Source: Bacteroidaceae bacterium
GTDB taxonomy: Bacteria > Bacteroidota > Bacteroidia > Bacteroidales > Bacteroidaceae
DNA: 64,000 bases
Assembly: GCA_017483765.1 (NCBI GenBank)
Contig: JAFUVE010000087.1
Span: forward strand, 1-64,000
Reading direction: 5' to 3'
Under the pieces are notes generated by a model. That model worked only from the letters and a program-made list of their open reading frames with translations, did no database searches and was not told where the DNA came from. The position numbers and the translations under genes were made by a program. Positions 36,701 to 45,800 of the stretch are shown here, piece after piece (within the stretch, counting starts at the first letter, position 1; each line of letters starts with the position of its first letter).

Positions 36701-37201
36701 TGGGTGCGTCAGAACTGGGGAACACCCACGCTGACGCTCTCACAGGAGCTGCGGCTGCCTGAGGGAGAATACACGCTGACGGCCAGCGTGTGGAAGAGCG
36801 GTCTGGGCGGCGATGCTGTCGTCAGCGTGGAGACGGAGAACGGAGCGGTCGTCATGGCACCCTCTCTGGAAAACAAGTCTGAATGGCAGATGGCGGAGCT
36901 GACTTTCTCCAGCGACGGTAAGGCCTCTACCACAGTGCGTCTGCAGGCGGTACACACAGCTGACGGTTCGGAGAAAATCATCGGATTCGACAACGTGGTC
37001 ATCACCAAGAAGGAAGACCCCCAGCCTGCATTGAAAGGCGATGTCAACCTCGACGGAAAAGTGGATATCTCCGACATCGTGGCCATCATCAACCAGATTG
37101 CAGGAACGGCTCTCTACGAAAATGCTGATGTCAACGAGGACAACAAGGTCGACATCAGCGACATCGTGGCGGTGATTAACGAGATTGCGGGAAAAGAGTA
37201 G
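33785..37201 (+). CDS. Secreted BNR_4 / LamG / dockerin protein
   Basis: A 1138-residue exported protein with a signal peptide (cut near LFAQ). The BNR_4 propeller (about 25-460) begins VADEGAWCWFADPRA and includes the LCWRGINWHPTIA and HAFHHNWNSTERC segments. It is related to sialidase-like and polysaccharide-lyase propellers, so a polysaccharide-active role is likely. Then come an atrophied Ig-like segment (about 625-690), a LamG/concanavalin-like domain (about 720-890), a carbohydrate-binding-like domain (about 900-1075), and a C-terminal type I dockerin (GDVNLDGKVDISDIVAIINQ and DVNEDNKVDISDIVAVINE). No cohesin gene is visible in the window. Confidence 0.85.
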   Translation: MKRLFFFLTMVTLSVSSLFAQTQFSSQVVADEGAWCWFADPRALHYENESGTINATYIGYIDVHGNVKATQYDWLKGRKTDVLIRSNFQPDDHNNPTFIVLPDERVMIFYTRHTDEPKIWYRISTRPGDITSLGDEKYLATANNTTYPSPFILSDDPEHIYLCWRGINWHPTIARLTMPDANDSCQFDFGPKQIVQSTGARPYAKYQSNGKDKIYVSYTTGHPDNEMPDWLYFNVIDINKGNGPILRDLNGKQLSVIKNGVFNVSKTDSYASQYPATIVDKTANIRNWVWQITLDKDENPVIAYPHIDDAKTTHVYWYARWTGTSWRNTWVQYGGHAFHHNWNSTERCYSGGMAVDPDNVNDLYLSIPTKNGAYNKDGVYEIWKYTIDDNGKVAGQEQLTKDSPKNNARPFIIPGSKNSPMRLVWMQGDYYYWIVTKGYPKGYPTAIHADYQWTETLTQEPEGEKLPDIHPLTNPGTLTVGIAMDAANYQGTILALGEGDQQLTYRLDATDKRPVVSYGGKSWKSQNKLYTSDDWALYSTGTSGDDHPTKLTTWVLTLTYDGQTLTTYRNGLVDQVIEIGEIPVMETNPTPCEHEFLYFSSQQVCHSPMGVQQMVAEAEEVMTRELGTSALELLELPVETRTDLVLPSSSLGLDITWTSSDEGVIAKGGTLAALAEDKEVTLTAAIGETKRTFVVKGLKRDIPKNLRYEQESALDLSGNRSGAFSTNKYGQAPEGLLSGLRSYTFLVTVKPSSLSGQPRIYDFGSGSGNSVFLRANKLSAGVKYNGGSTVMVDGATTLKAGQEYKIAVTFNAATHTTKIYVDGQEDASTTSIVNEPYMLEEIAKDSRNYIGRTQWWDGAYANDNQDFIGNISGLRLYDVCLTQEEICELQGIGYQQKELPTALENGDFEKSYEVQSGSGVSNDRAIYVPESWNVERSNPNANDITALKSGDLYYDRFFASLSQPANNGRQTYWVRQNWGTPTLTLSQELRLPEGEYTLTASVWKSGLGGDAVVSVETENGAVVMAPSLENKSEWQMAELTFSSDGKASTTVRLQAVHTADGSEKIIGFDNVVITKKEDPQPALKGDVNLDGKVDISDIVAIINQIAGTALYENADVNEDNKVDISDIVAVINEIAGKE

Positions 37202-37248
37202 GAGTCTGTTGTCAGGTAAGATGCACTTCTGTCTTTGACGTTTACCCG

Positions 37249-37911
37249 TCATGGCAGGAGTTTGAGCAGAGAGTCAGCCTGTGCGCTATAGAATCCTTTT
37301 TCTTTGATAAGTTGGGCAAGCAGTTTGCTTGCCTCTTCTTTTTTGTGCAGGCCAATCAGTGCGTGGGCCTCCATCCACAGCAGTTCTTCGGCTTCAGCTT
37401 GCACGACGGTTAGTTTGTACGACCGCTGTCCGTCGTTTAGTGTGCCGTCGCTCTCCACTTTTATTCTTTCGGCCCTGTTCTGCGACTTTTCCGCCTCTAT
37501 GCGGTTCATTGCGTCTTCATAGTTTCCGCTGTTAATCAGTTCGCGGATGTTGCCGAAGCTGCTGCTGCCCCTGCTTGCGTTGGCTTCTATATGTGCCAGC
37601 TTGTCCGTCTCGTCAGTCTCGAAGAGGGGGTTGGCGAGCAGGATGCCGATAACCAGTGCTGCGGCGATGCCTGATATCCAGGCGGTCAGTCTGAGCCTGT
37701 GGCGTTTTCTGGCCTTCTTGTCCCATTCTTCCATCCTTTGCATCCGCTGACGCCGGTCAGCCATTTCCTCCATCAAATGCCGTGTGAACTCAGTCTTACA
37801 GCGTAGGTTTTCGTCGTTTTCCATGGCTGCCTCGAATGTGGCGGCTTCTTCTGCCGTCATTCTCTGCGTCAGGTAGCGGTCTATTATGTCTTGTCTTTCT
37901 TCTGCAGTCAT
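37249..37911 (-). CDS. Anti-sigma-like single-pass membrane protein with TPR-like C-terminus
   Basis: A 220-residue protein. The N-terminal cytoplasmic part (MTAEERQDIIDRYLTQRMTA, then EEAATFEAAMENDENLR) resembles zinc-free anti-sigma helices. A membrane helix lies at about residues 75-93, and the periplasmic part has TPR-like helices (NSGNYEDAMNRIEAEK, MEAHALIGLHKKEEASKLLA). It is 111 bases downstream of the sigma factor gene, which suggests it holds that factor at the membrane. ATG 37911 is chosen because the upstream in-frame extension translates a low-complexity leader repeat. Confidence 0.72.
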   Translation of the reverse strand: MTAEERQDIIDRYLTQRMTAEEAATFEAAMENDENLRCKTEFTRHLMEEMADRRQRMQRMEEWDKKARKRHRLRLTAWISGIAAALVIGILLANPLFETDETDKLAHIEANASRGSSSFGNIRELINSGNYEDAMNRIEAEKSQNRAERIKVESDGTLNDGQRSYKLTVVQAEAEELLWMEAHALIGLHKKEEASKLLAQLIKEKGFYSAQADSLLKLLP

Positions 37912-37913
37912 TT

Positions 37914-38015
37914 TGTTTCTTTTGAGGTTTCGAGATTTCCAGATTATGAGTTTCCGAGATTTCAAAGTTCCGAAGTTTCGAGATTTCGAGTTTCCGAGGT
38001 TTCGGTAAGAACCAT
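37914..38015. repeat. GAGATTTC/GAGTTTCC repeat tract before the anti-sigma-like gene
   Basis: About ten imperfect 7-9-base units (TTTCGAGA, TTTCCGAG, TTTCGAGT) fill the whole spacer between the sigma factor stop and the anti-sigma-like start. It is another leader repeat that differs by locus. Confidence 0.85.
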
Positions 38016-38022
38016 TCAACAT

Positions 38023-38652
38023 TCAACTAAACAATGTGTTGTAAACTTCGTTCACTTCTTTTCGGAGTTTCTCCAAGCAGGAATGTTTTTTTGCTTTCAG
38101 GCTGTCTTTGTTGTTGATGGAAGGTAGCAACGGCAGCATCTCGTCAAGTTTCTTGTGCTCAAGATAGAATAGGGTCAGTATCTTCATGCAGGTCTCTTTC
38201 AGATGGCTGAGGCTGTCTGCAAGAATCCGCCATTTGCTCTCGTTGTCGTTTCCGTAGAGTATGTCCTGATAGCTTTGTGCGTCGCTGCTTTGAATGAGGG
38301 TGTCTTCCTCTTCATAAGTCAGTTGGGGCTTGCTTCGCGAGATCTCCAGGTTTTTCAGCCGGGCTATACTCATCAGGTAGGTGGTCAGCTTGCAATGTAG
38401 GGGCGCTCCGTTTCGTCCCACAATCACCCCTTCCTGTATGCTGATTGCCTCGTCGTCAATGGTTTTCCAAAGTGTTCGGAATGCTTCATGGAAGATGTCG
38501 TCCTTGTCGCTCTCCTGAGCGAAAAACACGTTCTTCCATTTCTTGTTGAAATAGTCTTTGCAATAGAAATAGAATGCTTCCTCCATAGCCGGATTCCGCC
38601 TTTGAAGTCCTTCGATGAATTCGATGTCAGTATAAGTGGCTGCCTTTCCCAT
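38023..38652 (-). CDS. ECF-like RNA polymerase sigma factor
   Basis: A 209-residue sigma-70-family protein. Region 2 is visible as ESDKDDIFHEAFRTLWKTID, and region 4 as LADSLSHLKETCMKILTLFY with the recognition-helix part NKDSLKAKKHSCLEKLRK. ATG 38652 is chosen over an in-frame ATG at 38691 because that one lies inside the -7 box. It has its own promoter 98 bases beyond the CHAT gene and is followed by the anti-sigma-like gene. Regulated by the protein products next to it by inference only. Confidence 0.85.
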   Translation of the reverse strand: MGKAATYTDIEFIEGLQRRNPAMEEAFYFYCKDYFNKKWKNVFFAQESDKDDIFHEAFRTLWKTIDDEAISIQEGVIVGRNGAPLHCKLTTYLMSIARLKNLEISRSKPQLTYEEEDTLIQSSDAQSYQDILYGNDNESKWRILADSLSHLKETCMKILTLFYLEHKKLDEMLPLLPSINNKDSLKAKKHSCLEKLRKEVNEVYNTLFS

Positions 38653-38688
38653 TGTAGTGCTGATTCTCTCTTCTAAGTTTCTTTTCTG

Positions 38689-38696
38689 CAAAATTA
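38689..38696 (-). promoter_or_regulatory. Promoter -7 box of the sigma factor gene
   Basis: TAATTTTG followed by C on the minus strand. The transcription start should be near 38682, about 30 bases before the ATG. The sigma and anti-sigma-like genes can therefore be transcribed apart from the CHAT gene. Confidence 0.6.
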
Positions 38697-38750
38697 ATCA
38701 TTTATTTTCTTCTGGTCAAATCTTTTTGAATACAATTTCAGAAGTAACCT

Positions 38751-41513
38751 TTAGTCCATCATCACGAAAGCAGCCCAGTAATAAGGGTCATGGTATTTGT
38801 CTCTCACGAATTTCTTGGCCTGTTCGAATGCGTCTTGTTTCTTCCATCCGTTTTCCGCAAGCATTCTGAAGAATTCCACGGTGAAGTCTTTGGCTGCGTT
38901 GTCGCTGACATCCCATAATGTCATGACGATGGTCTGAGCTCCTGCCTTTTTGAACGCCCGTTGAAGCCCGTAGAATCCTTCTGCTGCGGAGAACCCGGCC
39001 CCCGTCCTGCAAGCGGATAGAACCACGAGCTCCAGCTCATGGAGGTCCATCCTGGCAATCTTGTCGGCGGTGAGCACCCCGCTCAGGGTGCCTTCGGGTA
39101 TCTCTCTTCCGCACCAAGCTGCATTACCTCCAGATAATATCAGACCTGACAGCGCCATCCCGTCCTTATATCCCTTAAGGTAGTCTTGCTGCCGGGCCTC
39201 GTCTGCTGTGTAGTAGAAACCATGGGTGGACAACAGCAGGATGGACGGTGCACGGCCTTCCATGCATAGAAAGGCCTCTTCAGTGCCTTCCTTTCCGGAC
39301 TTCACCTCTACGTCGAAGCCGGCTTTCCTCATGAGTGTGGCCACAGCCGTCGTCTCCGCTTTCGCCCCCTTCATTTCTTTCCACGGAGTGTTGCCTCTGA
39401 CTTCGCCTCCTCGTATTCGGAAGTGTTGTGGCACATCATGTTTCTGCGCCTTTTCTCTCATCTCGTCAGAAGTCATGTCGTAGGTGAGACCTCCGAAAAT
39501 CGTCAAGCGCCGTTTTTTCTCGTTTCTGACGGTGATGGCATCATGCAGCCGTGCTATTTCTCTAGCCGACGACAGTCGTACAAAATGGTAGTGGTCGGCC
39601 AGCAGGCTTCCGTCGGGTAGCATGAGGTTCTCGATAGCCACAATGTGCAGTATTCCGCTAGGCACGTAATACACGGTGGATCCTTCCTTGACGTAATGGC
39701 TTATCGGTTTCCAGATCCGCTGCGCGAGTTTCGTGCTGATCTCTTTTTTGTAAGCGGAGTGGGGTGGACTGTCCGTTCCGAATAGCTCCAGCAGAATGCT
39801 GTCGGTGAGGCATAGGTGTAGTTCTGGGTCTTCCTTTCCGCTTTTCACCACATACATGTAATAATCCCGTTTGCCTGGTCTGGGTATGATGTCTATGAAG
39901 TCGAGCAGGATGTCTCCTGTGTTTAATGCCTCCTGAATCTGTTCATATCCAATTTGTTGAAAGCTGTCGTACCCCGACAGGCTGATGTCGGGTGTGAGCT
40001 GCTGGTCTAATTGATGAATCCGCCGGTTGACGTTGCTGATTTCCTCTTTGTTGGCCTCGAAGTCTCGGTTGAGGTTCTTCAGCTGTTGTTGCAGAGCTTC
40101 CATCTCAGAAAGTCTGGCCTTGAGCTTGCTGTCTTGTTTGCTGTGTAGGAATTCGGAAAGCGACCGTTCCATTTGCATCATCAGGTTCTTCTCCAGCAGG
40201 TGAGCCTCATAGCTCCTCCGAGTGAAGGCGTCGTTTGTCATGCCGGCGTACCATGCGTATTCAGTCATACCGATGATGGGCATATAGCAGGCTTGCCAGA
40301 AATAGTTCCGTTCTTCCACCGACAGGTATTTCAGGTTGGTTTCGAACATGTCGCTGATGATGTCGTATGCCTTTGTGTAATAGCCGGCCCCCTCCTGATG
40401 TTTTCCGCAGTGCAGCGATATGTTGGCGAGGAAATACAGCTGCATGGCGTATTCGCTGGAATGTTCGCCGTATTGCAGCTTGCAGTATTCTGCACATCTG
40501 TGGTATGCCTCCTTTGCTTCCTCCGGGTGGTCAGCTCTGAAGAGAACGTGCGCCAAGTTGTGTACGGCATTGTAGTAATGCTGTTCGGAAAGCACCTGTG
40601 TCGAGTCGGCTATGGCCAAGACCTGCTTGAGGTCGTTGCACGCTTCCTCTCTTCTGCCGAATGCGTCATCGGCTTTGGACTTCATGTCGTAGTATAGAAT
40701 CCAGTCGGCAGGACTTGTGTTGGCTGATGTTGAGAATCCGTCATAAATTTTTCTGAGGTATTTGTATGCGTAGTCTTCATCCTGCATCAGGCTGCCGAGC
40801 CACGCATGGTCGAGACAGGCTCTGCATACCACGATGGTGTCCTTTGAGTATGTCCTGAAGCAGTCCACCATCACGTCGATGCATCGTTTGGCTTTCTCCC
40901 ATTGGCGTGTGCGGAAGTAGAAGGCTTTGAGGTTACCGTACACTTTGGGAATGTTGGGCAGCCGTTCCTGCCAACTCATTTGCTGCAGGCCTTTCTCTGC
41001 CTCCAGGAGGTATTGCTCGGTGAGTTCGAAGTTTTGCTTGCGCTCCGCCTCTTCAGCCAGTTTTGGCAGGATGATCATTCGGAAGCGGACATCGTTGTGC
41101 TCACGTCCGATGGAGTCGGCTTTTGCGGACATGTCCATGGCTGCCGCCATGTCCATTCTCAGTTGGTGTAGCTGTTGTAGCTTCACGTAGACGAGCAGCT
41201 CTTGGTCGGCGGCACCCGTCTGCTTGGTCAGAGGGATCAGTGCCTGCAGGTATTTGATGGCATCTTCTTTATTTCCTAAGTTCATAGCCAGCTCGCTCAT
41301 TCTCGTGAGGGCTCCCATCTCCAAGGATACATTCCCCTCGGCCTTTCCCCTGCTGCGAACGTCCTCAAATGCCTGGATGGCTTTTTTGTAGTCGCCCTTG
41401 ACCGCGTATTCGTCTCCTCGCTGAAATGCAGTCTCCTGGGCGCGTACCGTTAGCTGGTATAGCCAGAATGCCAGGACAAATAATAGTTGATATGTCAAAT
41501 AATTTCTGGACAT
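38751..41513 (-). CDS. Exported TPR-CHAT caspase-like protease
   Basis: A 920-residue protein. An N-terminal hydrophobic segment (LLFVLAFWLYQLTVRAQ) is a signal peptide, so the protein should be periplasmic or outer-membrane-facing. Residues about 30-480 are TPR helices; a coiled coil follows (about 450-510). The C-terminal CHAT domain (about 600-920) is caspase-like, with His764 in ILLLSTHGFYY and Cys835 in VVLSACRTGAG forming the dyad. CHAT proteases such as separase relatives and Craspase cut specific protein partners. It sits between a C14 caspase gene (100-base gap) and the sigma factor gene. Target unknown. Confidence 0.88.
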   Translation of the reverse strand: MSRNYLTYQLLFVLAFWLYQLTVRAQETAFQRGDEYAVKGDYKKAIQAFEDVRSRGKAEGNVSLEMGALTRMSELAMNLGNKEDAIKYLQALIPLTKQTGAADQELLVYVKLQQLHQLRMDMAAAMDMSAKADSIGREHNDVRFRMIILPKLAEEAERKQNFELTEQYLLEAEKGLQQMSWQERLPNIPKVYGNLKAFYFRTRQWEKAKRCIDVMVDCFRTYSKDTIVVCRACLDHAWLGSLMQDEDYAYKYLRKIYDGFSTSANTSPADWILYYDMKSKADDAFGRREEACNDLKQVLAIADSTQVLSEQHYYNAVHNLAHVLFRADHPEEAKEAYHRCAEYCKLQYGEHSSEYAMQLYFLANISLHCGKHQEGAGYYTKAYDIISDMFETNLKYLSVEERNYFWQACYMPIIGMTEYAWYAGMTNDAFTRRSYEAHLLEKNLMMQMERSLSEFLHSKQDSKLKARLSEMEALQQQLKNLNRDFEANKEEISNVNRRIHQLDQQLTPDISLSGYDSFQQIGYEQIQEALNTGDILLDFIDIIPRPGKRDYYMYVVKSGKEDPELHLCLTDSILLELFGTDSPPHSAYKKEISTKLAQRIWKPISHYVKEGSTVYYVPSGILHIVAIENLMLPDGSLLADHYHFVRLSSAREIARLHDAITVRNEKKRRLTIFGGLTYDMTSDEMREKAQKHDVPQHFRIRGGEVRGNTPWKEMKGAKAETTAVATLMRKAGFDVEVKSGKEGTEEAFLCMEGRAPSILLLSTHGFYYTADEARQQDYLKGYKDGMALSGLILSGGNAAWCGREIPEGTLSGVLTADKIARMDLHELELVVLSACRTGAGFSAAEGFYGLQRAFKKAGAQTIVMTLWDVSDNAAKDFTVEFFRMLAENGWKKQDAFEQAKKFVRDKYHDPYYWAAFVMMD

Positions 41514-41613
41514 AGATTTTTCGAAGGAGGTTAAAAATGATTTTTTCGTATTGTTTTGTCTATATGTTGCGGAGTAGGGAAGTGGTTTTCTCTGTGTAAA
41601 GGGTGAGGCCTGC

Positions 41614-42465
41614 TTACTTCAGGAGCACGTCTGCCATCGTGTATGTGGCACCTGAATGGTCCAGGTCGGGTGTCTGGGGCAGTTTCGACTGGTGTTGCGA
41701 CATGAATTGCTGGATGGCATTTCTGTTCAGACGGCCCTCCCTTGAGAGGACGTAAAGGGCGTACGTGAGTTTTCCTACCTTTGGAGAGCGCATCTCCTCG
41801 TTCCGCTCCATGTCCTTGCACGCACTGAGCATCAGCCATTGCAACGGCTTCTTCTTGATCGGGCGTGGCGTCTGCACGCCTGGAATCACGAACTCGTCGT
41901 AAGCACCGCGAATCGTCACCTCGTCCTCTTCTCCGGATGTGGAGTCGCCGCTGTGGCAGGCATCTGCCACCACGAGCATCCTGCCTCTGCTTCCGATGCG
42001 GATGGCTATGTCGTTAAGCAGCAGGTTCAGCTCGTCGTCGCTCAGGTGCTTGTCTCCGTGGTCCTGAGGACAGTAGGTGGTATATGCATCGTAGGGAATC
42101 CAGCTTTCGTCCCATCCGTCAGGTTCGTCTCCGTCCACGTCGGTCATTTGCTGCCCGTGTCCGGAGAAATGCACGTACACCACGTCGCCCCTTCTGCACC
42201 GCCTGGCCAGTTTCCGGAGCGCACTGACAATCCCAGCTTTCGTGGCTTCTCGGTTTTTCAGCGTCCTGATGTCCTTGAACCGGCAGCGACGCAGCATCTT
42301 CACCACGTATTCCACGTCGTTGTCGCCGTGTATCTTCTCCCAGTTGGGATCCATCTGCTCTCCCAGCCCGATGACCAGTGCACGCCGGTTCTGTGCCACA
42401 GCCGTGAAAACTGTGAGCACAAACCCTAAGGTGATCAGCATCATCTTGTGTCGTATTGAATTCAT
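41614..42465 (-). CDS. Exported caspase-family (C14) peptidase
   Basis: A 283-residue metacaspase-like protease. The signal peptide ends near AVAQ (residue 25). The p20-like domain starts RRALVIGLGEQ and carries His103 in VYVHFSGHGQQM and Cys170 in LVVADACHSGDS, the complete catalytic dyad. Several acidic residues near the active site (DGDEPDGWDES) suggest specificity for basic P1 residues, or Ca2+ dependence, as in metacaspases. It is the first gene of the minus-strand group with CHAT, sigma and anti-sigma-like genes. Confidence 0.9.
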   Translation of the reverse strand: MNSIRHKMMLITLGFVLTVFTAVAQNRRALVIGLGEQMDPNWEKIHGDNDVEYVVKMLRRCRFKDIRTLKNREATKAGIVSALRKLARRCRRGDVVYVHFSGHGQQMTDVDGDEPDGWDESWIPYDAYTTYCPQDHGDKHLSDDELNLLLNDIAIRIGSRGRMLVVADACHSGDSTSGEEDEVTIRGAYDEFVIPGVQTPRPIKKKPLQWLMLSACKDMERNEEMRSPKVGKLTYALYVLSREGRLNRNAIQQFMSQHQSKLPQTPDLDHSGATYTMADVLLK

Positions 42466-42494
42466 TCCCTGAGTCTTTATCTGTTTTTCTTAGG

Positions 42495-42502
42495 CAAAGT
42501 TA
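42495..42502 (-). promoter_or_regulatory. Promoter -7 box of the caspase gene
   Basis: TAACTTTG followed by G or C context (GCAAAGTTA on the plus strand), 30 bases before the start codon. A TTTG at 42526-42529 is 23 bases upstream, slightly too far for an ideal -33. Confidence 0.6.
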
Positions 42503-42795
42503 CGGAAAATGATTGAGAAAACGAACAAAATTGCTGCAGAATTGATGGGATTTGCGAAATCTGTCGTGTCTAAAGTAGACGGATTTAGATGGGGCAAATG
42601 GGTCGGATGGGCGGGATGCCAGACAATCTTAACAAATCAAACAAATCCCTATGGCAAAAAAATATAAAGATTTGACAGATTTGAATAGATTTGTTGTATT
42701 TCTGCCCGACAGGGCACCCCTTAATATTTTTTGCTGAATAGTTTCATAATCTTTCATTATTCGCCCGTGGAATCTATAATTATTTTAGTTTGATA

Positions 42796-42826
42796 TTTGC
42801 TTTTTGAAATTATTTTTGTAAATTTG
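42796..42826 (+). promoter_or_regulatory. Promoter of the 1026-residue dockerin protein gene
   Basis: TTTG (42796-42799), a 19-base spacer and TAAATTTG (42819-42826) match the Bacteroidetes consensus. The ATG at 42884 is 58 bases downstream. Confidence 0.8.
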
Positions 42827-42883
42827 CACCATAGAGTGAAAGAATCTTGTATAATCAAACTTAGATGTAAAAAAATAAAAGTT

Positions 42884-45800
42884 ATGAACAAAGAAATACA
42901 GAAACACATCTCGTTACTCTCCTTCATTGTGATTTTATGGATGACGGCAGGGAATGCATTCGCTGTTGATATTGTCAAAGTACAGGACGAGGTGAAAGTG
43001 AGCACACTGCCGAAGAATGCATATGTGATCATGACAGGCAATACAACCTTGGTGGTGGATGAGAATCACACATTGAAAAGATTGGTAGGGGGGCATTCGC
43101 TTACAATCAAAGGCGACAAGGACAAAACGCTCAAGGTGACAAGTGAGGGAACACACGTATTTATGGATTACGCTAGGTCAGAAGGACAGTGCATTATGTG
43201 TGATAATCTTACGATTGATGCCAATGTGATAGCAAAATGCACAAGTCGGAATGAGAATGGGTGGTCGACTTATCGTGACATCGAGGTTAAAAAAGAGTGT
43301 GTGTTGCTGGGAGGAAAGCTGGAATCGGTTGGAGTCGGACAAGATGGAAACCTGACAGCCCATACGCTGAGGATAAAAGGTGGAGAGCTGGTTGGGAAGA
43401 CTGGTGAGTGGGGGCATAACAGCGTCTCTTGCCCGTATTTTTATATGGAAGGCGGAAGTCTGGTTGCCCAGAACGCAAAAGATGCTGATGTGGCAGCGAT
43501 GTCTGTCATGGAGGCTTATATCAGTGGAGGAGATATAAAGCTGAAAGGCGGAGGTTTTTATTCTGCGAGGAAGCTACAAGTGGATGGCGGAACATTCACA
43601 GTTGAAGGTATACTGGGAATAAGGGTGAAGAATATGATAATGAACGGAGGAAAAGTGGATGTCAACTCATCGCGACCGATTTTCTGTGATGACATTCTTA
43701 TCACGAGAGGGGGTATCATCCATGCTGTATCCAGTTCAAATAGCAGGTGCAATCAGGCCATCTATGCCAAAAGCTTGTTTATTGATGGTGGGACAATTTA
43801 CGCCAAGGGTAAGGAATATGGTGTCGAGTTTGTAGAAGATTTGAGGGTTTCGGCTGGAACTTCAACTTTTGAGGGACCGCAGCAGGCTATCTACACAATA
43901 AAGGGCTTGATGGATGTCATCGACAACTTTATCATAGCTCCAAAGAACGGCCGCGTAAGTGACGACAACACCGTCGTGGACGAAAATGGTTATCCGGCGA
44001 CTTACGTCCTGATGAGTGTTCCGCCTCTCTCCGGATCTGTCAACAAAAGTTCTTTGCCAGCATATCCCGGTACTCAGTTGTCGTATTCGCTGTCAGGAAT
44101 GGTTTCGCAAATAGCGGAGGGACGTCTGTTTTTCTTCTGGCAGGAGAGTGCTGACGGTGAGACGGGATGGACAGACATTGAAGGGGCGGAAAGCAAGTTC
44201 TATACGGTGAAGACTTCCGATGTGGGTAAATACTTACGTGTGAGGATTTTGGCAAGTGGAACGATGGGGGTTGTTTACAGCTCGCCATGGAAAGCAGAGA
44301 AATGGAAATGCACTGCCAGTGTGGTGCAACCTGAACTCCGGGTGTATGCAGGCCAGGTTAGAGTCACGAATCCACAAGCCGGTCAGGAATATTTGATTTA
44401 CAGTTCAAAAAAGACTGTCTCCCAGCTGACAGAGCAAGAATGGGCGAAAAGTGTGACACTCAATTCTTCCATTCAGACGGAATTGAATCTTGGCGGAACT
44501 GCCAACACAGTGAATTATGTGTACACACGGGTGAAGGCTACTGAGGGAACTCTTGCCGGCACCGATGTCGCCTCGGCAAGTATTTATCTGGGAACTGCCA
44601 CTGCGGTGCAGGCCATAAGTCTGAACATACGTAAAGTCTTTGAGAATGCCAGCCGGCCATATTATCTTGAGGTGGAACGCGATGATATTGGTGCTTATTA
44701 TCTCTTGTCAGGTTCTGTTTACAGGGTGGATGTCACGCCGACTCCCGCCAACGTCACATTTCAGGGTGTACGTGGCAGCAGCTGGCTGATTGGAGGGACT
44801 GCTCGTGTCACACAGTACGGTGGGTTCTATGCCGACCGCGCTTGCACGACGCTTATCTCTTCAGACGAATACTACAATACGGTGTTTTTCAAACCTCAGG
44901 ACGGAACCGCCATCAACTACAAGGAGTTGCGTGTGGAATTCACGAGAGGCTACAATGACGTGGTGTCCGACGCATGCCTGGTGAATATCGGCACTTCCAA
45001 GGAGTATTACAAGCTGGAGAACGTGCGTATGGAGAATGTGCTTGTTGTAGTGGGTGAGAAGGTGGAAGGTGTGAAGGCGATATTGCGGCCGGATAAGGCC
45101 AGCATGACCTCCTTCACTGCCTCCCTGAAGGAAGGTGAAGGCACTGCGCCGGTTATCTCGTTCGATAAGGAGAACCAGTCCTTCAGCGTCGATGCTTCCA
45201 ATGCATCAATAGGTACATACATTTACAATGTGTTGGTGAATGGTTCTGTGTCTGCCACGCTGACTGTTAAGGTGACGGCACCGATGGTGCAGGAGGTGTA
45301 TATGCTTCCTGAGGCCGTGACGCTCGAACGTGGCGAGAGTGTAAAGCCGGAACTGGTGATATTACCAGCCAACGCCGTGCCGGAGTCGACGATATGGATT
45401 TGGATGGGCACAGCCAATGTGGACAGGGCTGATGACGGAACGATTACCGTCAGGCCGGATTCTCCACGTGGCACGTACTCTGCGGTTGCGGTCGTCGACC
45501 ACAATTTGAGCGCAAGCTGTCTGATTACGGTTCCGGGTAAGGATTCGGAGCTGTCGTTCAGTGAACATGTCGTCCATGCACAGAAAGACAAGACCTTCAC
45601 TCAGCCGGCTTTGCTCAACCCGCACAGCCTGCCTGTGACTTATTCCAGCGAGGATGAGACTGTTGCAACAGTGGACGGCAAGACGGGGACTGTGAAAATC
45701 CTGGCGGATGGTGCCACCCGCATCAAGGCCTCTTTCGCGGGCGATGATGAGTACGAGCCGGATGAAGACAGCTATGTGCTGATTGTTGGTGACGGACTTC

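Larger units (their letters stand above)
42466..42883. other. Divergent intergenic region with promoters and inverted AAATC/GATTT repeats
   Basis: About 420 bases between the caspase gene and the dockerin-protein gene. It holds both promoters (separate entries). CAAATCAAACAAATC near 42635 faces GATTTGACAGATTTGAATAGATTTG near 42669-42693, so a hairpin can form from repeated AGATTTG units. No coding sequence seen. Confidence 0.5.

Noticed and set aside
38653..38691. Earlier start for the sigma factor
   Set aside because: The in-frame ATG at 38691 lies within the -7 box and before the expected transcription start.
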